Part shown: in pieces, positions 44,518-53,927 of the stretch
Layout: each line of letters starts with the position of its first letter
Numbering within the stretch: position 1 is the first letter of the stretch
From: Fibrella arboris
GTDB taxonomy: Bacteria; Bacteroidota; Bacteroidia; Cytophagales; Spirosomataceae
Direction: 5' to 3'
Length of the DNA: 64,000 nt
NCBI RefSeq assembly: GCF_041321095.1
Contig: NZ_JBGGWE010000007.1
Location: 303,121 to 367,120, forward strand
Translations under genes and position numbers: made by a program
The notes under the pieces: generated by a model
Seen by the model: only the letters and a program-made list of their open reading frames with translations
Databases searched by the model: none
Told to the model about the DNA's origin: nothing

Positions 44518-46872
44518 TTACCGAAGCAGCAACAAGCGGCCCTGCATGGGGGGGAGTTTAGGATCAGGACGCACCACGTAGGTATACACGCCGTCGGGTA
44601 CGTCGATGCCGTTGAGTTTACCGTCGAAGCCTTCCTGATCGGGGCCCGTGGCGTGGAAAATGACCGCTCCCCACCGGTTAAATACGGTCACATCAATGGC
44701 GGGATAAGCGGCTTTGTTGATCAGCGTCCATCGGTCGTTTTTGCCATCTCCGTTTGGCGTGAAGGCATCAGGTACGTACAAATGGTCGACTACGCTGATG
44801 AAAATGGAGTCGGTGGCGGTGCAATGGCCTGCGTTCTCTATCCAGAGCGTGTAAGTGATCGATTGCCGGATGTTCTCGATCTGCGCGGCGGACGTTTGCG
44901 CGTTGCTCAGGTACGTTCCCGGCGACCAGCGAAAGGCAGTGGGGTCGCCGGTCAGCTCAGGTTGCAAGGTGAAAGTGTTGCCCCTGAACGTGAGTAGTTC
45001 CTCCGGCAGGTTGATCGTAGGAATCGGATACACAACGGCTACCTGAGTGGCGCTGACCGGACTACATTCCGGAGCAGGCCGCACCGTATAGGTCAGCATA
45101 TGCCGACCAAGCCCTGCACTGGCTGGTGTAAATAGGGCCGCCGACGTACCTGGCCCGTCAAAGAGACCGCCACCTGGTTTTCCGATCAGTGTATACACAG
45201 GTGCGGTGGTGCCACAAAACGGAGGCGGGCTGTCGAGCGTAGGGGTAACCGGCGGCACGGCGCTGATCGACAGCGGTAACGTTGTGCCTTTGCAGCCGTT
45301 GGCATCAGTGGCCGTGAGGTTGTAAGTGCCAGTTGTTCGGGTGGTGTACAAGGGTTCGATCAGGCCCGCAATCGGCGCCCCATTCAGCGACCAGACGTAG
45401 GTGATGCCGCCATCGGCTACCAGCACCAGCGGATCGGCGGGGCAAATTCGGTTGAATCCGCTGGCTGGTTTAAGCGTGGCCAGTACGGCGGGGGCCCGGG
45501 CTAATTTAAGCTGATCACTCCTGACCTGGCAACCTAACGTAAGGTGCGTGAGCAACGCCTGAAAAGTGCCTGGCTGGGTAGTCAGTAAAGAGTCCAGGGA
45601 AGCACCCGTAACAAGCTGGCCGTCCCGAAACCATTGGTAACTGACGTCAGGTACGTTGGAAACATGCAGACTGGCCACGCCGTCAGTAGCGCATAACTGA
45701 CCAGTCGCCGTCAGCGTTGGTTTACTGTTCAGGGAGTTGATTGTCAGGCTCTGGGTACTGCCCACCTGCGTACAGGCATTTTTTAGCGACACCTGTACCG
45801 TGTATTCGCCCTGTTCCGTAACAACCAGACTGCTACTGGCGGCGTTGGCCAGGTTGACACCATCGCGTTGCCACTGGTAGTTCCAGTCTGGGTTGATAGT
45901 AGAGACCAGCGTGGCCGATTCGCCTGGGCAGAGGGTCGTTTTGGTGGCCGTTACCGGTAAATCCTTGATTTGCGCCGCCGGATTCGGCTTCTGCGTAGAC
46001 GGACAATCAACGACGAGCAGTTGGAAATCGCGGCGCACTTCACCGATTTTTTGCCCATTACGGTATTCATCGACCCGAACAGCGAAGACAAACAGGCCTA
46101 TTTCTGAGGCGGTTACGGAGAGCTGCCCTGTTTGCGGGTTCACGCTCAGCGCCGGGCTGCCTGGTATCGCGTTCGTAGCTGAATAGCCAGGGGCAAAGAA
46201 TACGTCGGGATAGGGGGCGGCGGCGGTGGCGTTATTATTTTTTGCGTTGAGGGGCGTAATCAGGCTGTAGCGGAGTTCGTCGCCGTCGGGGTCGGTGCCA
46301 CCAAACGCGTACGTAAACGCCTCGCCCATGCACACATATTCACCGTTGACGGGCAAAAACTGCGGCGACGAATTATGGATGTACTTGCCCGTTGTGGTCA
46401 AGGGGGGGAATTCCAGGTAAAACGTGAAGCCGGTCTGGAGTGGATTCGTCAGATTATTGATACCCCCGTTCCGGTTACGGGTCTGGTAAGACAGATAATA
46501 CCCCTCTGAGTCGGTGTACTGCCCCGGCGATAGCTGTACATCGGCGGTAAACGTGGCGGTGATAAAATTCAGGTTGCGCTGGGTCGCACAGAATGAATTG
46601 GCGTAAATGATGGATGACCGCCGCCCCGACTCGGGCGCGAAGACAGTGGTCATCTGCACATTGTCGCGCTTTCGGAAAATGCCGATGGTAGCGCTCAGAA
46701 CAGCCGCCGCCCGGTTATTATCCTCAAAGTAGTTGGTAACCGTGATGGTGAAATGGCCGGGTATGTCGCCTACGGCCCGCATGGCTAACTGGCCGCCCAC
46801 CTGGTGCGTGGCCGTGGCTGAAAGCGGACAGAGTAAAAGCACCATGAAAAGGCTGTAGATCAATCGGGCCAT
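44518..46872 (-). CDS. Secreted adhesin-like protein with type B (CHU_C) sorting domain
   Basis: This 784-residue protein has a signal peptide (MARLIYSLFMVLLLCPLSA), an N-terminal beta-rich region, two Ig-like repeats of the YQWxRDG form (YQWQRDGVNLANAASSS and YQWFRDGQLVTGASLDS) and a gliding-motility-associated C-terminal domain (VPDAFTPNGDGKNDRWTLIN, VFNRWGAVIFHA, VPDGVYTYVV). The last is a type B signal for type IX secretion. The repeats resemble those in the giant protein at 27310. It is likely a surface adhesin; no motility role can be shown. Confidence 0.9.
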   Translation of the reverse strand: MARLIYSLFMVLLLCPLSATATHQVGGQLAMRAVGDIPGHFTITVTNYFEDNNRAAAVLSATIGIFRKRDNVQMTTVFAPESGRRSSIIYANSFCATQRNLNFITATFTADVQLSPGQYTDSEGYYLSYQTRNRNGGINNLTNPLQTGFTFYLEFPPLTTTGKYIHNSSPQFLPVNGEYVCMGEAFTYAFGGTDPDGDELRYSLITPLNAKNNNATAAAPYPDVFFAPGYSATNAIPGSPALSVNPQTGQLSVTASEIGLFVFAVRVDEYRNGQKIGEVRRDFQLLVVDCPSTQKPNPAAQIKDLPVTATKTTLCPGESATLVSTINPDWNYQWQRDGVNLANAASSSLVVTEQGEYTVQVSLKNACTQVGSTQSLTINSLNSKPTLTATGQLCATDGVASLHVSNVPDVSYQWFRDGQLVTGASLDSLLTTQPGTFQALLTHLTLGCQVRSDQLKLARAPAVLATLKPASGFNRICPADPLVLVADGGITYVWSLNGAPIAGLIEPLYTTRTTGTYNLTATDANGCKGTTLPLSISAVPPVTPTLDSPPPFCGTTAPVYTLIGKPGGGLFDGPGTSAALFTPASAGLGRHMLTYTVRPAPECSPVSATQVAVVYPIPTINLPEELLTFRGNTFTLQPELTGDPTAFRWSPGTYLSNAQTSAAQIENIRQSITYTLWIENAGHCTATDSIFISVVDHLYVPDAFTPNGDGKNDRWTLINKAAYPAIDVTVFNRWGAVIFHATGPDQEGFDGKLNGIDVPDGVYTYVVRPDPKLPPMQGRLLLLR

Positions 46873-47303
46873 GCCTCAGTAAGTCATCCGTTCTACCAAA
46901 TTACTCGAAAAGCAATAAACCCTAATTGCTTTGTCCGTCAGCCTACTAAGGAGCGGTGCCCTCTGGCAGGCGCTGGGTCGATCTGGCCCTACACAGTTCA
47001 GGCAACGTACCCAACAGTTGGGCAAGTGAATCGAGCAATTCAGGCAGCCGACATTACAGCCCGTAACCGTCAGTTGTCGGGTTACGGGCGCATTGGTAAC
47101 CATTCACGAAGAAGACGGTAAGCGCGGCTCGATCAGGCACATCACCACAAAAGTCTATTGCGAATTCACAACGATTGTGAGGCAGTAGGCGGGTGGCCCG
47201 ATACCCAAAAGTTGGCCCCTCTTCCGCGTTGTTGTGCGGTAAGAGGGGCCTTGCTGATAAAGTGTAATCGACGGGGTAGCCGGGCGTTACTCAGGTACGT
47301 TGG
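46873..47303. other. Intergenic region between two minus-strand envelope genes
   Basis: These 431 bases contain no convincing gene. An inverted repeat GCCCGTAACC/GGTTACGGGC lies at 47059-47089, and the TonB receptor terminator at 47214-47250. The remainder presumably holds the promoter of the type B sorted protein gene, but no good TAnnTTTG box was found on the minus strand. Confidence 0.5.
47214..47250 (-). terminator. Terminator after the TonB receptor gene
   Basis: GGCCCCTCTTCCGC pairs with GCGGTAAGAGGGGCC, with one bulged T. On the minus strand it follows the receptor stop by 54 bases and is followed by AACTTTTGGG. Confidence 0.65.
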
Positions 47304-49889
47304 TTATTGCCCCATGTCTTCTTCCTGACCGCCTCCGTTGTTTTTCTTCCGCTTGCGGGGTTCAAACGTCATCTTACCAATGCGGTAATTGAACGTCAGC
47401 TTGATGTTCTGGTTGTACATCCGGTTCACGGCTACCTGTTCCAGCGTTGCTGACGAGAAGGTAGACGTCATCTGCACACCACCGATGAAGTTCTCGGCCG
47501 ACAGGCCAATGCTGCCTGCTTTATTGGCAATGTCTTTCCGAACACCCAGGGAGTACATGTACATGCCGCCCTGCTGCCCCTGCAATTGCACCCGTGGCCC
47601 GCTAACGAACGTGTTGGCCTGTAAGCCCCAGCCTTTGTTGAACTGAAGCTGGGTGGTAAGCCGCCCGCCAATGACGAAGCCTGTGTTCCGCTGCGTGGCC
47701 GTTTTCCCATCCAGACCGGCAACCTGCCCTTCCAGGGTACGGTAGTACAGATCTACGCCGCCATTGATGCTCCATCTTGACGTGAGTTGTACGTTGGCAA
47801 AAATGTTGCTGCCCACTGTTTGCTCAAAGCCAACGTTTCGGAAGGTGGTGACAATGCCGCCCGGGATTGAATCAGATGGCAGACGTACCTGCGTAATCGC
47901 GTTGTTGGTCTGCCGGGCAAAAAGGCTGGTGTTCAGGTAAACCTTTTTGATCGTGGTGCTGAGGCTAAGCTCAATATTGTCTGTCAGTTCGGGGCTGAGC
48001 AGCGGGTTACCCTTACTGATATTTTGCGGGTTGGCCGCGTTTACGTTCGGGTTCAGTTGTTGCAGAAAAGGCCGCTGAATACGCCGGTTATAGGCCGCTT
48101 TCAGCGTGGTTGTCTGGCTCAGCGACTTCGACACGTTCAGACTGGGTACCAGGTTGCCATAATCAGGAATGGCGAGCCGTTTTCCATCGGTACCGAAAGC
48201 ATCGATGTTGGTGTGCTCATAGCGGGCACCAGCCTTGATCGTGTATTTGCTGCGGCTGGCGTAGGTGTAGGATAAATAACCAGCCTGAATGCCCTGCTGA
48301 TAATCGAGTGAGCCTGATGGGTTAGAAAGGTCGGTAACAAACAGGTCGCTGTTGCCGGTCGCTGCCAAATACTCAAACTGGCTGTTCACCTGGCGCATGG
48401 TTACTTTACCCCCCGTTTCAATAAGCTGACGGGTGCCCAGCGGCGTTTGGTAATCGGCCTGAAATACCATTTCCTGGTTGGTGTTGTCATTCAGGTTCTT
48501 CTGCCGCCGCAGGACCTCGTTGCCCCCATTGAGGTAGTCGGCCGTAAAATTGTTGGTCACGTTGGCCCGGCTCATCTGTACCGACAGGCTCAGCTCCTGC
48601 TGTGGTTTGTAGGTATGCAGGTAATCGAGACTGGCGTCAATGCTGTTCGAGAGGTTCTTGCTCGATACATCGCGGTTGGTCGTGCTCAGAAACAGGTTGT
48701 TCAGGTACGTGTTGGTGATCTGGTTCTGCTGCTGCACAAAATTGCGGGTCCCGAACCGGACACTCGCCGAGATCGATTCGTTCTGTTTAAGATCATAATC
48801 GCCCCCCAATGTATAGGTGCCAAACAGCGGACGGTCGTTGGAGCTGGACTGCTGAACCGTGTGCTGAGCGCCCGACGCTGTCTGCGTAGTTTGGTCGAGG
48901 CTCATCGAGCCCCGGTTATACATAGCCCGGCCGTAGGCACCCAGTGTCAGGCCGAGTTTACCCTGCCGGTACGCTCCGTTCAGGCCGAGGTTAGAGCCAC
49001 GCGTACCGCCACCAATGTCGCCGTTGAGCGTCAGGCCCCGCAGCGTGTTTTTCTTGGTTACGATGTTGATGATCCCGGCCGAGCCTTCTGCGTCATACTT
49101 GGCCGAAGGGCTGGTGATCACTTCAACGGTTTTGATCAGGTCGGCAGGTAATTGCTTCAGGGCGTCGGCCACGCTGGCGGCTACAATGGTGCTGGGCTTA
49201 TTGTTGATCAGCACGCGAATGTTGCTGCTACCACGCAGGCTTACGTTACCGTCCAGGTCAATCGACAGCATGGGTACTTTCTTCAGAATATCCGACGCGT
49301 CGCCTCCTTTGGCCGTCAGATCTTTCTCGGCGTTATAGACCAGCCGGTCAACCTTCTCTTCAATCATGGCCCGCTGCCCCGTAACGGTCACCTCACCCAA
49401 CAGCCGAACGTCGGGAGCCATCACCACAGCACCCAGGCTGATATCGGCATTCTTCCCCAGTTTTATAGGGGCTGAAGTGCGGGTCTGATACCCGATAAAC
49501 GAATACTGCAGTTTGAAGTCGCCCTCGGGCAGATTCTTCAGCGAAAACTTACCACGACCATCACTGATTGCGCCATCAACGGGCTTGCCCGTGGTGGCAT
49601 TGATTAAGGCAACGGTAGCGAATTCAACAGGTTTTCCGGTGGTTGAGTCGGTCAGGACGCCGTTTAGTTTGGCACTGCCTTTGGGCGATTCCGGTGCGTC
49701 AACGCCAGGAACAAACTCTTTTTTCTTGCGTTCGTCCTGCTGCCCGCCTCGCTGGCCACCAGGTCCGCCCCAGCCACCCATGCCACCTCCCATACCGCCA
49801 CCGCCGCCACCCGGGCCAAACTGGGCATGAGATAAGATCGGAGTCGAAAGGAGGCCGATAAGAAGCAGGGACTGTACAAAACGATTCAT
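47304..49889 (-). CDS. TonB-dependent outer-membrane receptor with Gly-rich N-terminus
   Basis: This 861-residue receptor starts at the ATG at 49889 (signal MNRFVQSLLLIGLLSTPILS). The mature protein opens with a glycine-rich stretch (about residues 24-50, GGGGGGMGGGMGGWGG), then a carboxypeptidase-regulatory-like domain (GVLTDSTTGKPVEFATVAL), a plug (LSIDLDGNVSLRGSSNIRV, VEVITSPSAKYDAEGSAGII) and a beta-barrel of the outer membrane family 3 type. No SusD partner is present. The ligand is unknown, and a non-SusC import or sensing role is likely. The polar tail (NNGGGQEEDMGQ) is unusual for a barrel end. Confidence 0.92.
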   Translation of the reverse strand: MNRFVQSLLLIGLLSTPILSHAQFGPGGGGGGMGGGMGGWGGPGGQRGGQQDERKKKEFVPGVDAPESPKGSAKLNGVLTDSTTGKPVEFATVALINATTGKPVDGAISDGRGKFSLKNLPEGDFKLQYSFIGYQTRTSAPIKLGKNADISLGAVVMAPDVRLLGEVTVTGQRAMIEEKVDRLVYNAEKDLTAKGGDASDILKKVPMLSIDLDGNVSLRGSSNIRVLINNKPSTIVAASVADALKQLPADLIKTVEVITSPSAKYDAEGSAGIINIVTKKNTLRGLTLNGDIGGGTRGSNLGLNGAYRQGKLGLTLGAYGRAMYNRGSMSLDQTTQTASGAQHTVQQSSSNDRPLFGTYTLGGDYDLKQNESISASVRFGTRNFVQQQNQITNTYLNNLFLSTTNRDVSSKNLSNSIDASLDYLHTYKPQQELSLSVQMSRANVTNNFTADYLNGGNEVLRRQKNLNDNTNQEMVFQADYQTPLGTRQLIETGGKVTMRQVNSQFEYLAATGNSDLFVTDLSNPSGSLDYQQGIQAGYLSYTYASRSKYTIKAGARYEHTNIDAFGTDGKRLAIPDYGNLVPSLNVSKSLSQTTTLKAAYNRRIQRPFLQQLNPNVNAANPQNISKGNPLLSPELTDNIELSLSTTIKKVYLNTSLFARQTNNAITQVRLPSDSIPGGIVTTFRNVGFEQTVGSNIFANVQLTSRWSINGGVDLYYRTLEGQVAGLDGKTATQRNTGFVIGGRLTTQLQFNKGWGLQANTFVSGPRVQLQGQQGGMYMYSLGVRKDIANKAGSIGLSAENFIGGVQMTSTFSSATLEQVAVNRMYNQNIKLTFNYRIGKMTFEPRKRKKNNGGGQEEDMGQ

Positions 49890-50163
49890 AGTCAACGTAG
49901 TAGGTAATTATCTGATTGCAAAGGTTAAAATGACTCCTGAATCATTAAAATGAGTGTAGAGACAAAGCCAGTATGTGCCGACGAGGGAGGCATTGGTCTC
50001 AACGCGGCTCACCCTAGCAACAAACAGTGCAATAAATACGGTGTATTGTGCAAATCACGTCGGTCCTGCCCCTATGGACTCGGGTAATGCCGTCCTTGTC
50101 GGCACATCTATCTGCTACGTCGACAGCTCGACAAGAAGTAAGCGCAAACGCGTAACTTCCGTT

Positions 50164-51240
50164 ATGAAAGTACTCGAACGTCACCAGGGATGGCTTCACG
50201 CGCTAGGCTGGGCCTTTTTTGCCGGACTGCCATTTCTAACTCTACCGTCGTTTTTCTGGAACCAGCAGGTGCTCATTAGCATAGGCGTGTCCCAACTGTT
50301 TACGGGGATTGTCATTGCTACCTGTTTCTATTATAACCTGCGCCGACTAACGCCTGATCTGCTGACCAATCAGGAAGTGAACCGCTTTATCATTACGCTC
50401 CTGAGCATGCTGCTGGTGGTGGCGCTGGTAAAGCTGGCCTGTTTTTACGGGTTTCCGGCCGGTACGCATATTTCGCCGAAGGGACACCGCCGGCAATTCA
50501 CCCCCTGGCCGGGTGTATTGAGCGCCTCGCTCTCGTTTGGCTTTGCTATCCTGCTCAGCTCACTCATCGCACTGGGGCGCCACCACGCCCGGGTGCGTGA
50601 TCAGCAACAGCAGATGGCGCTGGGAAAGGTTTCGGCTGAACTGGCTATGCTGAAGCTTCAGGTTAGTCCACATTTTCTGTTCAATACGTTGAACAATATC
50701 CGGTGGCTGGCGCGCAAAAAAGCCGACCAGACAGAAGAAGCAGTTCTGAAGCTGTCTCAGCTGCTCCGCTACATGCTCTACCAGGCGCAACGTGATCATG
50801 TGCCACTGACTCAGGAAATCGAGCACCTGCATCACTACATCGACTTACAGCAAATGCGCCTGAACGACCGGCAAACTGTTGCTTTCGACGTAGAAGGCCC
50901 GGTAAACGGGCTGCTTATCGAGCCGTTACTGTTCATACCTTTCGTTGAGAACGCTTTCAAATATGGCCTCCACGGACAGGAAGCGAGTCACATTCGTATT
51001 CAGTTGACCGTGCTCGAATCTACGCTGTCGTTTAGCGTGACCAATCCGCTTTTTGCTGCTTCCGGTGCTTCCTCTGAAGATTCAGGTATCGGGATTGCCA
51101 ACGTAAAACAAAGACTGGCCTTACACTACCCGGAAAGGCACACACTGGAGTATGGGGCCAAGGCAGGGCAGTTCAACGTGCAGATCGTTTTGCAGTTACC
51201 AACCGTGAGAAACACCGCGCCAACGGCTTTGGCTGTGTAA
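50164..51240 (+). CDS. LytS/YehU-type sensor histidine kinase
   Basis: This 358-residue kinase has four hydrophobic helices (about residues 10-145) and a cytoplasmic His-kinase domain: VSPHFLFNTLNNIRWL holds the phospho-acceptor His, YIDLQQMRLNDRQ follows, and the ATPase part has EPLLFIPFVENAFKYGLHG and DSGIGIANVKQRLALHYP. The start at 50164 was chosen because the upstream frame is not protein-like. With the LytTR regulator 64 bases downstream it forms a two-component system. The sensed signal is unknown. Confidence 0.92.
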   Translation: MKVLERHQGWLHALGWAFFAGLPFLTLPSFFWNQQVLISIGVSQLFTGIVIATCFYYNLRRLTPDLLTNQEVNRFIITLLSMLLVVALVKLACFYGFPAGTHISPKGHRRQFTPWPGVLSASLSFGFAILLSSLIALGRHHARVRDQQQQMALGKVSAELAMLKLQVSPHFLFNTLNNIRWLARKKADQTEEAVLKLSQLLRYMLYQAQRDHVPLTQEIEHLHHYIDLQQMRLNDRQTVAFDVEGPVNGLLIEPLLFIPFVENAFKYGLHGQEASHIRIQLTVLESTLSFSVTNPLFAASGASSEDSGIGIANVKQRLALHYPERHTLEYGAKAGQFNVQIVLQLPTVRNTAPTALAV

Positions 51241-51247
51241 ACAAACA

Positions 51248-51295
51248 GATTTGGGCTTCCGAATGGAGTTGGCACTCCATTCGGAAGCCCAAATC
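51248..51295 (+). promoter_or_regulatory. Perfect 22-bp hairpin between kinase and regulator genes
   Basis: The arms at 51248-51269 and 51274-51295 are exact reverse complements around the loop TGGC. The right arm ends nine bases before the regulator ATG and is not followed by a T run. It may lower or condition translation or transcription of the regulator relative to the kinase, or protect the mRNA. Confidence 0.75.
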
Positions 51296-51304
51296 CTTTA
51301 TCCC

Positions 51305-52084
51305 ATGCGCTGTATCGCTATTGATGATGAACCTTTCGCGTTGGAACTGATCGCCGATGATATTCGGAAAATCCCGTTTCTGGAACTACTGGGTCAGTTT
51401 AATAATCCACTCGATGCCTATGAGTTGATTCGGCGCGGGCAGGTCGATCTGATCTTTCTGGATATTCAGATGCCCACGCTGACGGGTCTTCAGTTTCTGC
51501 GCACGCTCACCAACCCGCCCATGGTGATTCTCACAACCGCTTATGAGGAGTATGCGCTCGACGGATATACCTTCGATGTGGTTGATTACCTGCTGAAACC
51601 AATTCCCTTTGAGCGCTTCCTGAAAGCGGTTTCCAAGGCTTACGATCTGTTTTTGTTACGGCAGGGACGTACCCAGCCAGAACGCTTACCAGATAAGCAA
51701 CCAGATCGTGTACCAGTTACAGACCCCATTGACCAGGTACCGACCGAGGCGGTACCCCCGCTGGAACCAACCTTCTTTTTCGTTTTTTCTGAATACCAGG
51801 AGATACGCATCTTTTTCGACGACGTTCTCTACATCGAAGGGTTAAAAGATTACGTAAAAATCTACACCACGCAGCAGGTACGTCCTATCCTGAGCCGTTT
51901 GACGCTGAAAGCTATTGAGGCCAGACTGCCAGGGAAACTATTCTGCCGCGTTCACAAGTCGTTTATCGTGGCTTTACCCAAAATCACGGCTTTCCAACGT
52001 ACCCGGCTTTTCATTGGTGCCCAGGAAATCCCTGTCGGCAGTAGCTATGTCGATGAATTTGAGCGGCAGTACGGCGTGCACTAA
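51305..52084 (+). CDS. LytTR family response regulator
   Basis: This 259-residue regulator has a receiver domain (MRCIAIDDEPFALEL, phospho-acceptor Asp53 in FLDIQMPTLTG, Lys in YLLKPIPFERF), a Pro/Asp-rich linker (about 120-155) and a LytTR DNA-binding domain (DDVLYIEGLKDYVKIYTT, LPGKLFCRVHKSFIV, IPVGSSYVDEFE). It pairs with the kinase upstream. The start at 51305 places the receiver strand directly at the N-terminus and lies just after the 22-bp hairpin. A weak GC hairpin (GCAGCC/GGCTGC) follows the stop. Confidence 0.93.
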   Translation: MRCIAIDDEPFALELIADDIRKIPFLELLGQFNNPLDAYELIRRGQVDLIFLDIQMPTLTGLQFLRTLTNPPMVILTTAYEEYALDGYTFDVVDYLLKPIPFERFLKAVSKAYDLFLLRQGRTQPERLPDKQPDRVPVTDPIDQVPTEAVPPLEPTFFFVFSEYQEIRIFFDDVLYIEGLKDYVKIYTTQQVRPILSRLTLKAIEARLPGKLFCRVHKSFIVALPKITAFQRTRLFIGAQEIPVGSSYVDEFERQYGVH

Positions 52085-52249
52085 AAAAAGCAGCCAGCCT
52101 CAACGAAGAGACCGGCTGCATTACGGTTTGGATACGAAATCCGGCACTGTAAAATACGAACGTTACCAGCTTGAATCGTAGTATTCCCATTGGCTGTTTC
52201 AGACCAGGCGGCCGAAAAGCAATTAATGGGGCCACAACGTGTCGCTTCT

Positions 52250-52738
52250 TTACGCTGCTGTATCTGTACGCCTGTCTGAGGTTTCAGCGTACTTGTGTGT
52301 AGTTGCGGTTGTATAGCCAGCCACGCCGCCTGCCGGATCAGCGGTTACGGGCGGTACGGTGCCCGGAAAATCCTGCGTGGTGTATGGGCTGGATTCAGGT
52401 GTTTTCTCCTCGATGTCAACAGCACCGCAGGCAGCCAGAATGTCGGCCGCACGTTCGGCCATATCAGCTGACTGGGCGTACACGGTGACGACAGCGTTAC
52501 GTTGGCCAGCGGGAGCGTCAGGCCGGTTGGGGTCATCGTCGTTTGTGCCAAACAGCGCCCCAAGGAATTCACTGACACTGCCACCGTCATTGGTTTCACT
52601 GTCAGCACTGGCGGTGGCATCGCTCTCGTATGTTGACAAGTCGATGTTTTCACGCTCGAAGCCGCCATTCAGGAGGCCCGACACGGCGCTTTGGGCTTCA
52701 CTGGCTGTATCGAATTGGCCAACTATGGTCTGTGTCAT
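52250..52738 (-). CDS. YflT-like general stress family protein
   Basis: This 162-residue protein begins with the YflT/heat-induced stress fold (TIVGQFDTASEAQSAVSGL, GGFERENIDLSTYE), has an acidic Ser/Asp/Asn-rich middle, a second strand-helix unit (AVVTVYAQSADMAERAADIL, CGAVDIEE) and a disordered Pro/Thr-rich tail. The start at 52738 (MTQTIVG) is where the fold begins. The role is unknown; relatives are induced by stress. A palindrome (ATCTATA/TATAGAT, 52781-52801) lies upstream and may bind a regulator. Confidence 0.8.
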   Translation of the reverse strand: MTQTIVGQFDTASEAQSAVSGLLNGGFERENIDLSTYESDATASADSETNDGGSVSEFLGALFGTNDDDPNRPDAPAGQRNAVVTVYAQSADMAERAADILAACGAVDIEEKTPESSPYTTQDFPGTVPPVTADPAGGVAGYTTATTHKYAETSDRRTDTAA

Positions 52739-52951
52739 GATCAACGTAGGGTTAGTGTAGTTGTAAAATGACAGATATAAATCTATAGAAATTATATAGA
52801 TAACGACGGCAACCGTACGAAGGTTATCGAAAAAGAGGATCGCCGGTCTGATCAACGGTATTTTGGGCCATTAATACGTTGATTTGGCGGCTTTTTACTG
52901 GTTATTAATTTTTCGAAAATGCCCTCGTGGCTCGTTGGCTGGCGCCGCTAG

Positions 52952-52984
52952 TTTGGCGATACGAGGAGCGGGCGGCTATCTTTG
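52952..52984 (+). promoter_or_regulatory. Promoter of the class IV aminotransferase gene
   Basis: TTTG at 52952-52955 and TATCTTTG at 52977-52984 stand 21 bases apart, a good match to the Bacteroidota -33/-7 pattern. The ATG is 42 bases downstream. Confidence 0.65.
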
Positions 52985-53025
52985 GCGAGATAATGTCAGC
53001 TGTTTTCCGGTAAATCACAACGCCA

Positions 53026-53865
53026 ATGCCTTACTACGGTTACGTTAATGGAAGAATCGAGCCTGTCGATCAGATCGGCGTGGGTGTAACAGATTTGGGC
53101 CTGTTGCGCGGGTATGGCCTGTTCGATTATTTTCTGACTTATGGTGGAAAGCCATTTCAGTGGGATTATTATTGGGCGCGGTTCCAGAAGTCGGCCGAGC
53201 GCATGAACCTGCCGCTACCGCTGACCCAAGCAGAGACGTACCCAATCCTGATTGACTTACTGGCCCGCTCGGGGCAACCTGATGTAGCGTTTCGGTTTGT
53301 CATGACGGGCGGCTATGCACCCGACAGCATCAGTATTGTCACCCCAAACCTGCTGATGCTGACCGAGCCTATTCATCCGGTGCCCGACTGGCAATACGAG
53401 CGCGGCATCCGGGTTATGCTGGATGAGTATGTGCGCGAAATGGCTGAAATTAAATCGACAGACTACAAGCGGGTTATGCTGCTCACTGATGCGATCAAAG
53501 CCGCTGGTGCGCAGGACGTGCTCTACCACAAAGACGGTGAAATCAGCGAACTGAGCCGCAGCAATATCTTTCTGGTGACAGGCAATCGGCTGATCACGCC
53601 AAACCGGAATATTCTTTACGGCGTTACTCGCCGCACTATACTGGCATTAGCAGAAAGCGATTTTCAGATCGAAGAACGCCCGGTACTGCTGTCTGACCTG
53701 TACGAAGCCGACGAGGTATTTACGACCAGCACCAATAAGAAGGTGTTGCCGATTGTCCAGATTGGTGATTTTCAGATTGCTGATGGCCGGGTTGGCCCCG
53801 TCTCGAAACAGTTGCTGGCGCGCTTTGTGGCCTTTACGCAGGAAGTACCAAGGGCATGGGTCTGA
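53026..53865 (+). CDS. Class IV PLP-dependent aminotransferase
   Basis: This 279-residue enzyme of fold-type IV resembles branched-chain or D-amino-acid aminotransferases and aminodeoxychorismate lyase. The catalytic Lys is in IKSTDYKRVMLL, and the cofactor-phosphate regions are GEISELSRSNIFLV and YGVTRRTILAL with VFTTSTNKKVLPI. The N-terminal YYGYVNGRI and RGYGLFDYFLTYGGKPFQWD are typical. The exact substrate cannot be told. It has its own promoter and a hairpin over its stop codon. Confidence 0.9.
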   Translation: MPYYGYVNGRIEPVDQIGVGVTDLGLLRGYGLFDYFLTYGGKPFQWDYYWARFQKSAERMNLPLPLTQAETYPILIDLLARSGQPDVAFRFVMTGGYAPDSISIVTPNLLMLTEPIHPVPDWQYERGIRVMLDEYVREMAEIKSTDYKRVMLLTDAIKAAGAQDVLYHKDGEISELSRSNIFLVTGNRLITPNRNILYGVTRRTILALAESDFQIEERPVLLSDLYEADEVFTTSTNKKVLPIVQIGDFQIADGRVGPVSKQLLARFVAFTQEVPRAWV

Positions 53866-53911
53866 GCCGGGAGCGTCAACTGATATAGCCTTTCCCGACT
53901 CAGAGCCATGC
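53854..53911. terminator. Hairpin overlapping the aminotransferase stop codon
   Basis: Nineteen-base arms (GCATGGGTCTGAGCCGGGA and TCCCGACTCAGAGCCATGC) pair with two mismatches. The stop codon TGA lies in the left arm. A T run follows at 53925, so it can end this transcript facing the convergent HAD gene. Confidence 0.6.
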
Positions 53912-53927
53912 CCGTCTTCCGGCTTTT

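Noticed and set aside
46876..47103. 75-codon open frame in the gap before the TonB receptor
   Set aside because: The translation has no signal, domain or conserved pattern, and it overlaps an inverted repeat.
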